Counted from the first letter of the stretch, positions 40,501 to 52,796 are shown. The stretch: 64,000 nt of DNA from Solea solea (GCF_958295425.1 NC_081143.1:23679281-23743280), one strand, 5' to 3'. Numbers and translations: made by a program. Notes: generated by a model not told the origin, from the sequence alone.

Positions 40501-40768
40501 ACAGGAGGAACGTGGCTTTGGAGCGCCGGCGCTGGAGACAGTAGGCATTGGCCAGGATAAAGAGGGCCACAATGTTGGAGATGATGCCCAGAGTCATGGG
40601 CAATATGACGACAATGATGCCACCGGTGGTGGGCTGCACCAAGGTGAAGTTCCCCTGCTGCGACAGCCCTTCGACGGCCACGCGGGCCTCCGCCTTCCCT
40701 CCACTGTCGTTAGAGGGATGAGGGAGGAGTGGGGAGGTTGAGGAGTTGTAGTGACTCAGAGCTAACAT
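37562..40768 (-). CDS. ptger1: Prostaglandin E2 receptor EP1 subtype (complete, 2 coding exons)
   Basis: Gq/calcium-coupled plasma-membrane GPCR for prostaglandin E2. Exons 40768-39899 and 37831-37562 join in frame to 379 aa (human is 402). N-terminal N-glycosylation sites: N8, N20 and N40. TM1 starts near residue 49. Prostanoid-receptor marks: SKATFLLFATSLVVTDFIGH (TM2), GHVIPGALVLRLY, QFLGGSMVFFGLCPLFMGC (TM3), ERCLGVTRPLLH in place of DRY, DPGTWCFI (second loop), HDIEMVVQLVGIMVTSCICW (TM6) and RLATWNQILDPWVYILLRR (TM7, with the family Arg). These match EP1 better than EP3, FP or TP. The intron falls after CWSPLL, the position shared by prostanoid receptor genes. The true ATG is at 40768; an earlier GTG is not a start. 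The third loop is shorter than in mammals. Confidence 0.95.
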
Positions 40769-40797
40769 CACTGAACCCTGAAGGCCACGAGGTCCAT
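40768..40797 (-). CDS. Nine-codon uORF overlapping the ptger1 start (TGATG)
   Basis: In the ptger1 leader the only ATG between the acceptor (cag at 40812-40810) and the receptor start opens a frame reading MDLVAFRVQ and then TGA. The A of that stop is the A of the receptor's ATG (TGATG overlap). This arrangement suits stop-and-reinitiate control of receptor translation. The overlap is seen directly; the regulatory role is inferred. Confidence 0.5.
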   Translation of the reverse strand: MDLVAFRVQ

Positions 40798-42120
40798 AGT
40801 TAAGGGAGGCTGCAGAAGAAAAGAGGAGGCAGATCAGACATGGAAATGACCGAGAAAGTGGATCAACATAGAACTGGAAATATATAACAGAGCAGTTTGA
40901 TGAGTTATTAAGTTAGATTTAAAACATGATGATGCTTCACTACGTGATACAGCATTAAAAAACAACTACATCTTAAAGCAAGGCTGAGCATGTATCACAT
41001 ATATAAAGATTTCAGCGTGTATTAATTGCATTATTTAATTGGTATAGAACAGAAAACAATAAAAAAAGCTTTCACAAGAGCTGCGACTGTGTTGCAAACA
41101 ACCTCTGACAATAAAATAGTCCAATTTTATTTAATAGTTCAAATGAGAATTCATTTGGACATGATTAATTGTGTAACCATATTGTGAATCACCACAGTCA
41201 CTGGATTTCACCTAAAACAAACACCGATGACAGATTTTATCATCAGGAGATGCTGTCCATGAAGAAAAATGGTTGTTATTTTGGACGAGTGACTCAGTGC
41301 TCTTCACCGCCTTCATCAAAACACCAAATAAGTCCAAAACTTTAGGAAAAGAACCTGTTCATCTTTCCACTAGACTCTAGAAAGCTGAACCACGAAGGTT
41401 CACTGCAGCTGCTTTATGAGATGAATGTTAAGTTTTTTGCCTGAATCTTTTTCAGTTTATAGCAGTTCCGTTCTAGCTGAACTGGACCAGGAGCGTGGCA
41501 TCACAAACAAGCGGAGGAGAACATGTTTCAGCAACCACACAAATGAAGACATGTCAGTTAACAGCAGCTGTCATCGTGCTGCAGTGTGGCGTTTCATCAC
41601 TTGGGTCGGTTTTTGGCTCAAGGTCAAAACACAAGAGAGCACAGTCCTCCCAGAACAAAAAAGATCCCTGGAAGTGGGCAATATTTGAATCTTTCATCAT
41701 GAAACACAAGTGTTTGCTTTCTCAGCTCATCATACAGCTCATATGTTTCCTAGAGAGCAGGAGAGGTTATTGATTGATTTAACATAATAATAATAATGAA
41801 GAATAATGTTAATAATGTGTGTGATTTGGAAAACAGCTGCTTTAACGATATTTTTGTGGGATAAAAGGAGAAAGGAAAGGTTACTGTGCTTGAACAGTCT
41901 CTCCTGGACTATATGCTGTATACTTTTATTGGTTTTAAGAGTGGGGAAAAACATTAAAAAGGCTTTTTTAAAGATCATTATAACAGGTTAATGTGTCAGT
42001 AAAACATAAACGGAACGAATAAATGATTATATTTTTTCTATTAAGATATGTCTTAAGTAGTAGAAAAGTTACTTTATGTCCTGGTTAAGTCATTATTAGT
42101 CACTTTTATAGCAGACTCAC

Positions 42121-42400
42121 CACCGCATAGAGCTCCGTTATCCTGCTCAGTTCAGCTGAACATCAAACACAGACACAGTTTTCCTCGTGTCACTGATAGT
42201 CCACAGAGTTTCAGCAGAGACGATGCACAACAAGCCGCTGAGAAAACGTCTGGAAAAGAATCATGATTCCCGGTGAGAAAGCGCAGCGCGTCGCTGTCCG
42301 TGTCGGGTTAGTTCCCATGGCGCGCGAGTCCGTGCGTCTGCTGCTGCGTCTGCAGCTGCATGTTGACTGGCGGGCTGTAAAGGACTGAAGGATCCACCAC
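42121..42400 (-). promoter_or_regulatory. ptger1: ptger1 non-coding first exon
   Basis: On the minus strand CATGCGGTG-type sequence ends in a strong donor (GCGGTG|gtgagtctgc at 42121/42120). The acceptor cttctgcag before 40809 supplies the second half of the leader. The exon's 5' border is set by the TATA box at 42428-42435. Sequence 42250-42550 is CpG-rich. Splicing would remove about 1.3 kb. Confidence 0.6.
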
Positions 42401-42427
42401 TGACACTCAAACACAGACTGGGGATTT

Positions 42428-42435
42428 TTTTTATA
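42428..42435 (-). promoter_or_regulatory. ptger1: TATA box of ptger1
   Basis: The minus strand reads GCGCTATAAAAAAAATCC. With the usual spacing, transcription would start about 30 bases further on, near 42400, inside the predicted leader exon. Confidence 0.5.
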
Positions 42436-42471
42436 GCGCGTCTGTCCGCCTTCAGTGTGTGAGGGCGTCTC

Positions 42472-42491
42472 TGCTGCTGCTGCTGCTGCTG
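42472..42491. repeat. (CTG)n trinucleotide tract near the ptger1 promoter
   Basis: Six to seven CTG units, about 40 bases upstream of the ptger1 TATA box. Length variation here could alter promoter spacing; this is only an inference. Confidence 0.85.
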
Positions 42492-42714
42492 TGAGCGCCG
42501 CTCCTCCTGCGCGTCCTCCTGTGCGTCCTTCTGTTTACATCCACACGTCGCTGTCCTTTTACTCACTTTATGTGTGTGTCACCTACGTTTCCAAGAAATT
42601 ATCTCAAATCATGCCTGTTTTTCTTTCTTTATCTGTGGGTTGGAGCACACTGTGTGGACAGCACATCTGTTTATCCATGATTTCAGTTATCACGCCAGTA
42701 TTTAGACCAGGGAT

Positions 42715-43087
42715 GAGGGGTGCCAAACTCATTATTCATAATTCAGGGGCCATATACAGCACACTTTGAGCTCCAGAAGCATAATAACATATAAACAACA
42801 AGAAACTTCCCTTCTTTTTGTTTTTGTTTTAAATTTAATGAAGTAAATTTTTTTACAAAACAAATTATGAACAACCTGTGAGTAAAACGTTTACATTTAT
42901 ACACGTGCATAACAACTTACAGATCACAGTGGATCTACAAAGGCACAAAACATTTAGTCACAGGTATCTGGAACTGACACATTATTATTATTATTAGACA
43001 TTTTCGCAAAAAAATCATCCTGTTGGCCGGATTGGACCCTCCAGTGGGCCAGTTCTGGCCTGCAGGCCATATGTTTGACACCCCTGA
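42715..43087. mobile_element. 'CAGGGGTGTCAAAC'-type non-autonomous DNA element
   Basis: The left end GAGGGGTGCCAAACTCATTA and right end ATATGTTTGACACCCCTG are inverted relatives. Internal phrases include TTCAGGGGCCATATACAGCA on the left and CAGTTCTGGCCTGCAGGCCA on the right. I recognise it as a very common teleost DNA-type repeat, probably hAT-derived. No coding content. Confidence 0.7.
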
Positions 43088-44077
43088 TTTGGACATTAAA
43101 TACCTCTGTGTGACACACTGCTTTCAAAAAGCTAAACTAATTGTGAAAGGTTCAACTTTCCTCGTAAAATCCAGTGTTTTAAGAATCAAACTCCACTTAA
43201 AAACCCCATTTAACTAAAGTGGAAAGTGTTGTTTTTTTTAATCTGTGGAAGTGTGTTTGATTGACATTCATTCCCACATCAAATTGCTCTGCATGCACAT
43301 AAACTGTAGGTTTATAATCAGTTTTGCTGTGACTGACATTGGTGGGAAACACAAGATCTGGAAGAGCAGGCTAATTTCTTTTTCATCTTCTTAGTTTTTT
43401 TGGCAGTGTTGCAAATTTCTGCATCATTTCCATATGGCCACAGTTGGCCCAAGGCATAAGCGAGCTAAGCGGCTGCTTGAAAAACATTTTTAACATGTTA
43501 AAGAAATCGAGATATCTTTAGATATATTTAGATAAGTTAATAGTGTTTATCTTGAGTAATTTGGTCTTATTTTGCAGTGGAAAATTGCACATTTAGTGCA
43601 CATTTGTACATCTGTTATCAATTCTACAGCAAATGCTTTTTTTTATTCAAGTTCAGTATCATCACACTTTAACCCTCTTATGACCATCAGGGTTATAATC
43701 AGGCCTCCTGGATTTATATTGATTTTATGGCTGTAGAATTTTAAAAAAATGATCAATGCTCCTTTTTCCAAGATAACTTTCACCTCCGAAATCTGGCAGC
43801 TATTCAACCGTTTAGGAATTACGGCACTGAGAAGCTGACGTTACAAACGTGTGACACGCTGGTGAATATTGTCTGTGATTGGATGGCCGTTCCGTGGAAA
43901 TCCTGTAGGGCTACCGTAAAGACAAGTCTATGAGCGCAAAGCTGTGCCGATCTCAACTGACAAAAGAGTGATCGTCAGTCCATAGTTTACGGTCTAGGAG
44001 TTACGGTAATGAGAAGTACGCATGCCAAATACTGTCAGAGACAACAGGATTGGTAACAGATGGGTTAAATACCATCC

Positions 44078-44165
44078 ATCTATTTTCTACCACTTTATCC
44101 TCCACAGGGTCGCGGGGGGTGCTGGTGCCAATCCCAGCTGACATAGAACAAAAGGAGGGATTCCT
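44078..44165 (+). repeat. Fragment of abundant fish repeat
   Basis: CATCTATTTTCTACCACTTT followed by ATCCTCCACAGGGTCGCGG is one end of a repeat found thousands of times in teleost genomes, as I recall it. The opposite-strand form of the same end (GACCCTCATGTGGAGGATAA) is present at 44985-45275. Confidence 0.7.
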
Positions 44166-44984
44166 GTCCGCAGTTTTTTAATTTGCTAGATAATGCAAAA
44201 GTACGCATGCCAAATCCTGTTGGTGACAACTTCTTGTAACAAAAGAGTTAAATATGAAAGCACAAATTAATACTTGGCCACTTTTGTGATTTTACTTCCC
44301 TCTAAGGTTAAAAAAAAAAATGAGTGACACTGGTTTGGAGTAAATAAAACAACTATGATTTATGCAATTTATAGGACAGGCTACTCCAAAGTGGTAGTGG
44401 TGGTGTGGGGGGCCCCCCAAATCAAATTCTGCTTAGGGCCCCATAAAGATTTGTGCCGGCACTGACTATGGCACACATTTATCTGCTGGTTGTTAGCATG
44501 TAAATAAATGAATGTTTGTAACAAACAGATTTTAGTATATATTATTTCAGTATATGGATCAGTTGACATAGAGGGACCAACGTAAGAAACTTGTTTTTGT
44601 TCCCAGTGCATTTGTGACACACAGGTGATACAAAGGTAGCAAAGGGAAAGGAGTTCACCTGGGTTTAGAAATGCATTTATCATGAAAGAGGCTTCAGTGA
44701 CATCTAATGGTAAGACTGCAGATTATAAAAAACCCATCCACTTCTCAAGCATGTCTGAGACCGATACAGTGGCCTTCATTGTACGTACTTCTTGGTTTGC
44801 TTCCTTATAAGTTACAAACTTACAAACTTACAAACAAAAGTTTATTGCCAAGATAAACAATATTACCTTCTGTGTTGAAACAGTATCACCGATTGACTGT
44901 AACAAAGACAATTAATAAAAAAGGACATGGGCTTTGAGTTTTGAAAAAAAATGGTCTTAATTGCTAGTTTCAGATCCTCATCAA

Positions 44985-45275
44985 TAGCATGTGTCGGTAA
45001 ATGATGTTCCCATTAACGACAACCCGGTCGGAAACAAGCGCCTTTCTGCATGGAGTTTGCAAGTTCTCCCCATGGGTTTTCTCTGGGTTCTCCGGTTTCC
45101 TCCCACAGTTCAAAGACATTCAGATTTGGGTATTAGGTAAATTGGACACTCTAGATTGGCCGTAGAGTGAATGGTTGAATGGTTGTTTGTCTCTATATGC
45201 GGCCCTTCGACTTGTCCAGGATCCCCCAGCGACCCTCATGTGGAGGATAAAGTGGTAGAAGATGGATGCATGTTC
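44985..45275 (-). repeat. Longer copy of the same fish repeat, opposite orientation
   Basis: Recognisable phrases: GCATGGAGTTTGCAAGTTCT, TGGGTTCTCCGGTTTCCTCC, GAATGGTTGTTTGTCTCTAT and AGCGACCCTCATGTGGAGGA. Relative to 44078-44165 it is inverted, so the two lie about 0.9 kb apart as an inverted pair. Confidence 0.75.
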
Positions 45276-47835
45276 CCATTTAAGAGAAAGTAGATCATTT
45301 CCAGTTGCAAAAAGTATCACAGCAGCAGTCAAATTGTGAATCTCTAGGCTTCAGAATGGGAATTGTTTTTATATACATTACATTTTATACAGCCTATGGT
45401 GTGCTTGTGTCATTCACTGCACACATGACAACCTGAACTCTGACTGTTAAATGTCAACACATTGTTTAAAGTTACACATTTGGCCTTGAAACCTTTCACA
45501 AAGATCGGAGTCTATAGATGACTTTTGCTCGCTGTAGCCTGTAATGGATTTGTGGTGAAGTCTGGATCTATATGTGAACATACAGTATTCAGAGATTATT
45601 ATTATTATTATTATTTTACTGTTTAACCCGTGTGCTCAGAATAACCTGCGGGTATCAGTTGTCCGGAAAGGTCCCCAGTGGTGGAGGCTGTGAATTAGTC
45701 TGCTGTTACAGTCTATTTAAGTACAGGTCAGACATTTAGCCGGAATTCAATAAGAAACGATTTGGAGTGGATAAATTCTCTTAAAAGGTTTTTGTTTTGT
45801 TTTTTCGCATTTAAAAATCCAAACACAGAGGTTTTGGAAAGTTGCATGGAGAAGTAATTCAGCCTCATGAAAGATACAGATGTTTCTCAAGGACTGTGAT
45901 ATTAGTCCTGAGGTTCTTTTCTTTTTTTTTTTTTTGCAGCTGAATTATGAAAAACATGTCAATTTCTCTTCTTGTTGATGGACAGTCTGAAGGGGGAAAA
46001 CCATGAGGAGGCATAATGTACCTCTGATTTTGGTTCTTTTGCCACATACTGGGGACAGGTGTTCATGTTTGCTTTATTTTTTAAGAGGACCTGGCAGCCG
46101 CCCGGACACATACTTGCACAAGTTGTGGTTTGGAACCAGGGGAAAAAGAAACATCCCAGATTGGCTGCCGGGTCACAGGAAAGAGAGTGGAGGTATAGGC
46201 ACTGACACATAAATTGGTTTACAATAATTAGAAAGATGGAAGGTTTTATTCCCTGGCAATGGCGCGGTCGGCGACTGCTGTCTTTTGCAGATAAATGGTA
46301 CAATATCACAACACGCTAAAACATCAAAAATATCTATTAGGGAAACATTCATTTGTAAAATTGCTAAGGGCATCTGTTGTAGGTTAAAGAGATGATGTCT
46401 GTGAAAGCATTTGACAGTGGCAGACAGTGAGCTGAGGTTCACCTACCACTGAGTGAAAACACAGCTGCTCGAGACATAAAACCACTTTCAGTAGCTTTGA
46501 CTTTGACGAAACATGAGTGCACAGCCACGCTCGCGGCTCATGAGGCTGCCGAGGTGCAGCGGTGCCTTAACCTAAAAGCTAGTGTCTGCATGCTAACGTT
46601 CCCACAATTACAACATACAGGCGCTCCGAGGGCAGTGTGTCACAGCGGGAGTGTCCGTTAAAAAATATTGCCCTGATGATGTCTGATGGATGCCCTGTAG
46701 AAAGTCTATATAACAAAATAACCTTTTTACCTTAGAATCACAGGCACTGAAAACGGCAGCGTGTGACTGTTAAAATATACGTTTATTGCAAGTCACGCTG
46801 TGCGACACTTTGACAGGACGTCAGGTTTGATATTTGCAGACTGTGCGACGACACACGCCAAGAAACAATGAGTAAATCGTCATCATCAGCGAGCGCCACG
46901 TCAGCGTGCGTCATCCCTCTTACGCCGCTATAGTGTCAGACTAGAGATAAACAATGAAGCGAAGGACAAAGTGTCTCTGGCTGTCTTTGTTTTGGCTTTG
47001 CACCGGTGTCTCTGTGACCTATATGTGCATCATTTCAATGCTGCATCTCCATTTCCAAATTTCTGACACAGTCAGAATTGTGTTCCAGACTGGGCCTCCA
47101 GGTCGTACTGTGAGACAAGTTCACAGACGGCCGCTGTCATAGTCACGTTTAGTCATCGTTCGTCTGAGACAGCCCCCAAAATGGCACAGTGTGAAGTCTG
47201 CAATGCTAATAAACCTCCACAAGACGCTCTCTCTCTCTCTCTCTCACAGCGTTTAGATCTTTAGCCCAGAGACATTGCCCCTGCTGCACACAGGAAGTGA
47301 TTTGTTTTATGTCAAGACAGACGTCTGCAACAGTGAGCTAGTAAAGTGAGACGTGAAGACATTTCTGAAGTGAATTCTTCTGCAAACCAATCATTCATTC
47401 AGCAGACGAGATAAATGCTGCTCAGCCCCACCTGCCCCTGCACTGCCGGTGTATACACACAAACGCTCCCTCAGTTGGTTCTGATAGTTTTCAGATGAAG
47501 CACGCAGCACTAGGGGTGGGTCAAGATATCATTTTGGTGATAGTACTTCGTCCTGTCAAATGAATGAGGGAATCGTGGATGGAAGTTACAGAAGAAGACG
47601 GAGATAAGGTGGATAATGGAGAACTTTGTTCTCTATGTTGTGAATAAATAGAGAAATCCTGCACTTTAAACTTTCACAGACGTTTTGTTTTCCTCATGAT
47701 GTATCGCTATAGTATTGTCTTGCAATATATTGAATATCACAGAATTGTTGTATCATGATATTCATCGTGATTCTCTTGAGGACCTTTTATGACTCAGTGG
47801 TGACATCAGCCTTTTTTTATGGTGTGGTTTTGCTG

Positions 47836-47859
47836 GCAGCAGCAGCAGCAGCAGCAGCA
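47836..47859. repeat. (GCA)n tract
   Basis: Seven to eight GCA units immediately upstream of the LINE tail at 47860. It reads as polyalanine in one frame but with no gene around it. Confidence 0.9.
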
Positions 47860-48607
47860 TCACCGCTGCCGACAGGAGGAAACTGGACAGCTCTGTCCTG
47901 GGATGTCCTCTTGACTCATTGCAGGTGGTGGGTGAAAGGAGGATGATGGCTAAGCTATCATCTTTAATGGAGAAGGAGTCCCACCCACTACAGGACACTG
48001 CGACCTCACTGAGGAGCTCCTTCAGTGACAGGCTGCTGCACCCTCAGTGTGTTAAAGAAAAGGATCGCAGGTCTTTCCTCTCTGCTGCTCTCAGACCAGC
48101 ACAGTCAGTAGACCACACCCACACCAAAATTCCCTGTGCAATACTGCACATTACAACACTGTTTTACTCATATATACTGTTTATAGCACAGCTATTGTTT
48201 AACTTGTTTTCATGTTGTTTCTGTTTCTTGCACATATTTAATCTAGTGCTGTCAAACAATTAAAATATTTAATATGTGCAATTAATCGCACATTTTTATC
48301 TATTCTAAATGTCCCTTGATTTCTTTTTGTCCCATTATTTTTCTCATTTTACGGCATTTTAATATCTCTGTCACCCTGCATATTTTTGACTTATTCCTCT
48401 TATTGCGATATTATAATCTCACGATAAAAAAATTAAGCAGCTAAAATGGGTTTGCGTTAACGTCGTTAATGCGTTAAACTGACAGCACTAATTGAATCAT
48501 CTTTATTTCCTTACCTTATTTCTACTTTCTACCTGTTTGGGATTGTTGGCTGCTGTAACACTGCACATTTCCCCATGTGGGAAAAATAAATCTTATCTTA
48601 TCTTATT
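47860..48607 (+). mobile_element. Non-LTR retrotransposon 3' end, split by a MITE
   Basis: One frame reads PLQDTATSLRSSFSDRLLHP followed by QCVKEKDRRSFLSAALRPAQ, the C-terminal end typical of a fish LINE ORF2 as I remember it. The tail, CTGCACATTTCCCCATGTGG then AATAAATCTTATCTTATC, ends in a TCTTA repeat (48590-48606). The element is severely 5'-truncated and interrupted by the hAT MITE at 48244-48490. Confidence 0.7.
48244..48490 (+). mobile_element. hAT-type MITE inserted into the LINE tail
   Basis: Ends TAGTGCTGTCAAAC and AAACTGACAGCACTA are inverted repeats. Interior phrases TGCAATTAATCGCAC and GTTAACGTCGTTAATGCGTT are typical of this fish MITE. Flanks are ATTTAATC (left) and ATTGAATC (right), an 8-bp target duplication with one mismatch. 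Confidence 0.85.
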
Positions 48608-48732
48608 ATTGTATAGTATCGGTTATGAGGTACCATACAAATGTCACATCATATCATCTCTGTTCATGAAGCCTACACCGAGGCAGAAACATTACATTGA
48701 CTACATAAATCCCCAGAAGTTACGCACTGCCT

Positions 48733-49010
48733 CTTTAAAGGTCCAGCATGTAAGAATTATTGACATTTAACAGTGAGAATAAAGATTGTAGCAGACAGAC
48801 GACTCCTCTGCTTGCACCTCTCTTTTAGGGAACTACTGTATGGTGACCCTTTCATATTGTACCTTTGTCTATGAGGCTTATTCTAAGGCTATAAAAAGAA
48901 ACATTTTTTTTATTTTAAAGCAGTCACACACTTTTACAAACATACTTATGTGTTGTATAATCTTTTTTTTTCCCACTTAACCAAACAAAATGACACACAC
49001 TGGACTTTTA
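48733..49010 (+). mobile_element. Longer copy of the 'AAAGGTCCAGTGTGTAA' MITE
   Basis: Left end TTTAAAGGTCCAGCATGTAA and right end CACACACTGGACTTTTAAAA are inverted repeats. It is of the same family as 29212-29334 but larger inside (about 278 bases). Confidence 0.75.
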
Positions 49011-52000
49011 AAACCTTTTACTACATCCTCATGGTGTCTGAGGACCTGTAGAAAATATACAATAACAGGCAGAAGCCGCTATTGCCGACCACCACGCTGA
49101 GCCTGTAGCTCACAGCTTTAAGCTGCTAACCATGAACTGCACATGCAACCAGGGACGCTTCAGAGTCTGGCAACATCTGCTGCGTCTCTCCCTCCCTTGC
49201 TTCCTGTCTTCACTCCTCTCTGTCTTACGCTGCACATCAAACCTGCTTACCTGGAGGTGCTCAAGGATAAGTTTTAGGGATCAAATTTGGTTTGGATCAA
49301 GCAGGATGAGACATGTCTGAATTTCATTTCCTAATTGTCCTCTCAACCGTTGCCGAAATATTTTTTTCCCCACACACACTCACACACACGCACAGAATTA
49401 AGCATCAGACATCAGACGTTTTTTGCCATCATACATGTGATTAACACATTAAATTAGACATGTTTCAGCCTCTGTTGCTCTTGGACCACAGAGGCAATAA
49501 TTCATGTCTGATTGTTTTCCCTTCTTGATCCCCATATAGACTCTGAGAGCAACAATCAAGCGTCTTGGCCATCGCGCGCGCTGTTCCTCCAGCTCTGAAA
49601 GGAAATCCTTTGGCCTCCATTTTCCCTCATCAATTGCTCGTACAAACGGTGCCATTTGGCCTCTACAGATCACTGGCTTTTCCAATATCAAGTCTGGGGT
49701 TTATGGGTTTGAGGTTCCTTCTACACCCTTCCCATTTCCTGGACCACAAAGTGAACGAAAAAAAAAAAAAAGAAACCTCACCCCGTGCATACCTGATGAA
49801 GCTCTCTGAGATGGAAGAGCCCTTCAGTCTGGAAAAGTTTACATATCTATCTTCTCTGGAGATGGAAATGTAACATGGAAGAAAAAGCTTTGGAGGTCTC
49901 TGTGTTGCATGTGCACGCAAGTATTTCGTCTTGGCTTCGAGTGCTGCCACCACAACCGTGCAACAGTTCGTCTCATTGGCCATTTCTCTGCAGAGCATGT
50001 GCCGGTGTGTCAAAGAGACTGAGGATTCCTTAACATTTGAGCAGCTTTGAAGCAGACAGGAGCTTAGTTCGCCAGTAACTGTAATCTCCAATATCAGAAA
50101 TATGACCAGGTTTTTTTATTACTGCTAGTAAATTCAAGCCCAAGACCGTCACTTTCACGACGGCAATGTGCTAGTTTCAATAAAACAATGTGACATCATA
50201 TGAATGCTTTAAGTGTGGCAAGGGTAACCACAGAGTCATGGACTTAAGCGTTCCTCACTGTCATTTTAGGGAAATGCTGGCTATTATGAGTGGAAAGCCA
50301 CACGCTATCAGTCTGGGCGCCGAAGAAACTACTGTTCGAAAATGAAAGAGTGGAATGCTCGCATGAGAAAATCCATCAGAGAGAGAAGAAGAGGAGACAA
50401 ACAAGCTGTCAAAGGCAGAAACAAATTCAGCTACTTTCCTCTGATGGAACACACACTCCTTGGAGTGCAAATTGTTTAAAAAGTGCTGTCTGGCTGTCTG
50501 GCGGGAGCCCAGAGGTCATTTCTAATATTCGGTTACTGTTCTGCATACTGTACTGTATGTCTCAAGCTCTGCAGTGTTGGTTAGAAGGGGGTGTGTGGGG
50601 GTGTGTCACTGTGTGCCAAGAGAAATAGCAAAATCATAATACAGTGAAGTCCACAAATACTCACAGTTGTACTTCACTCACTCTGGGCAACAGAGAGCCA
50701 GAGGGTGATTTTTTCTGCCTTCAGCTGCAAATATTTACTGGAGAATTAGGCCCAATCCCAATTCTCATTATTACTCCTAATCCCTTGACATGCAAGGGTT
50801 AATAACCAGAACCTACGAAACGGGACACCACTCCGAGAGCACGATGTTTCATCACATCACAAACGAGCTGCTGTTGTTGCTGTATATACATGTCACACAG
50901 CGACTGTGAATACTCTAACTAAGTTTGTTGATGTTGTTGTGAGCTTCATTGTTTTTTTTACGATACAACGTTGTTTGTCTTAGATTTGACTTGATGAATC
51001 GGGTGAAAAATCCCGTAATCCTCCATGTGAAGTGTGGCCCGACTGCAGCAACACTCAACAAAACAAAAAAGGGTTTCATAGGATTCATAGTTTCCGCGCC
51101 CGGTGTGTCCATGTGATGTCAATTCTGTCGTACACTCATTTCCGTGGTCGTCTACATGGACAAATGTGAGCTTCAGTTTCAGTCTCTGCAGACTGTACGA
51201 CAAAAGTCAAGTAGTAGAATGAAAAAAACGTGAGCAGACATGACACACACTTGGCCCTAATGCTTGAAGGTGGAGAAGTTTGTCACTGTTCTCTACACAA
51301 ACATTTCATGTAGTGAGAACTAATGTTCCAGTTTCGAGGAAAGACAAAAACAAAGAGGGAGCAGAGCGATTTTCTCCAGCGCTCCAAACTATTTAACCTC
51401 ACGTTCCCCCTCCGTCTGACACAATGTAAAAGGAACCAAGAAAACACCACCCTGTGAAGTTACAAATGGATGTATTAAGCCCAAGGCCATGGATTACCTT
51501 GCATTTATTCAGAGGCTCTGCTCGCTGAAGCCGTTCCAGGCCAAATGTTTTTCTCTTGTAGTGTTAAAACAGCTGCAGTTGCACTTTTGCCAAAGCTGCA
51601 GCATTTAGCAACATGTCCAGAAAAAATAGTTTGCGGCCAATCTGGAAGTTTTCTTTGTGTTTAGCCTCATCAGAATGTCAGAGCTGTTCGCGTCCCGGTG
51701 AAATATCACAACACCGAGTGTATATGGCAGAGACTGGCACAGAACCCTGTTGCTGGTAGACGGGGATTTCAGTTTCAATGTCAAACCAGGAGAGGAGAGG
51801 TATGTTGGACAGATTCTCTCATCTTTCCCAAACTAACAGTCTGACATGACATTCACACCCACTCCATGCTGTCATTGGCCAGCTGTGTGGAGGTGATATG
51901 GACATATAATATGTGGTTATGATTGTTTTTTATGAATGAATGTCCTTCAGGAGAGACATTCATCTGTAAAGTGTGTGTGTGTGTGTGTGTGATCGCTCAC

Positions 52001-52500
52001 AGCGCAGCACGGCCCTGACCTTGTTGAACCACCGTGAAACAAACATGTTTGGGTTTGTCTCTCACAGCTCGGACGAAATTACCACATCATTTGCATCGGA
52101 GATAGAAACAAGACGCAGACTCGCCACTTGGGCTGCCAAATATCTCTGCTGATCACACCCTGAAGCAGGAGAAAAAGGCTGATATTTGACTAATGCATCA
52201 TTCATGGGTTATTTACATCTCTCTGCTTAAAGCACACAGCCTGCTCTCCCTTCACGGCAGATCATGGGAAGTGTTGCATTCGTACATTCTCAAGGTTTGA
52301 ACCTTACATTTTGGGAATATTGAATATTTTTCAAGTGATGTATTTCTCAAGTATCCGCTCCAGGCAAAATGGTGGTGTGTAATATAATGATAATATAATA
52401 ATATAATCACTGTGTTCTTTTGAAATTGATTTTACAGTGCAGTGAGGACACAATCTATATATCTATCTTTTCCCCCCCATGACATGTTGTGTTATTTATG
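49011..52500. other. Gene-free region
   Basis: I see no exon I can support. Most of 49550-50100 and 50250-52300 is non-repetitive with balanced composition. That differs from the MITE-rich sequence to the left and may include conserved regulatory DNA. A GT microsatellite lies at 51971-51991. Confidence 0.45.
51971..51991. repeat. (GT)n microsatellite
   Basis: Ten GT units, uninterrupted. Confidence 0.9.
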
Positions 52501-52515
52501 TGAAGGTTTATTACG

Positions 52516-52557
52516 TTATGTAGAAACAATGATCTTTTCTAACATATATCTTACATA

Positions 52558-52588
<31 letters not shown>

Positions 52589-52796
52589 GTTAGATAGTAT
52601 ATATGTTAGTTTTTTTACATTATGTAGAAACAATGATCTTTTCTAACATATATCTAACATATATGTATATATATATGTATATGTATGTATATATATATTC
52701 AAACTGACTGATTTAAGAATATATTGGATTAAAGTCTGAATATATATATGTGAAAGTCTGAATAAAGAAAGTTCATTATATATATTCAGACTATAT

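Larger units (their letters stand above)
43100..47830. other. Non-genic region with scattered repeat pieces
   Basis: No gene with recognisable product. It contains two pieces of an abundant dispersed fish repeat (listed at 44078 and 44985), a (TTA)n run at 45596-45616 and a CT run near 47228-47245. A 62-codon open frame at 46954-47142 looks like a type II membrane anchor but has no further support. Confidence 0.5.

Noticed and set aside
37562..40768. Assignment of the GPCR as EP3, FP or TP
   Set aside because: GHVIPGALVLRLY, the long GGSMVFFGLCPL motif and ERCLGVTRPLL match EP1 best; the others differ at these places.
40769..40771. GTG one codon before the ptger1 ATG as the start
   Set aside because: Vertebrate nuclear genes rarely start at GTG, and the ATG directly after it has good context.
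42140..42165. miR-24-like phrase (CTCAGTTCAGCTGAAC)
   Set aside because: Only a partial match to the mature miR-24 and the local palindrome is too short for a pre-miRNA hairpin. It lies in the ptger1 leader exon.
42211..42414. 67-codon minus-strand frame in the ptger1 leader exon
   Set aside because: It opens only with a non-ATG codon, has no homology, and lies in a CpG-rich untranslated exon.
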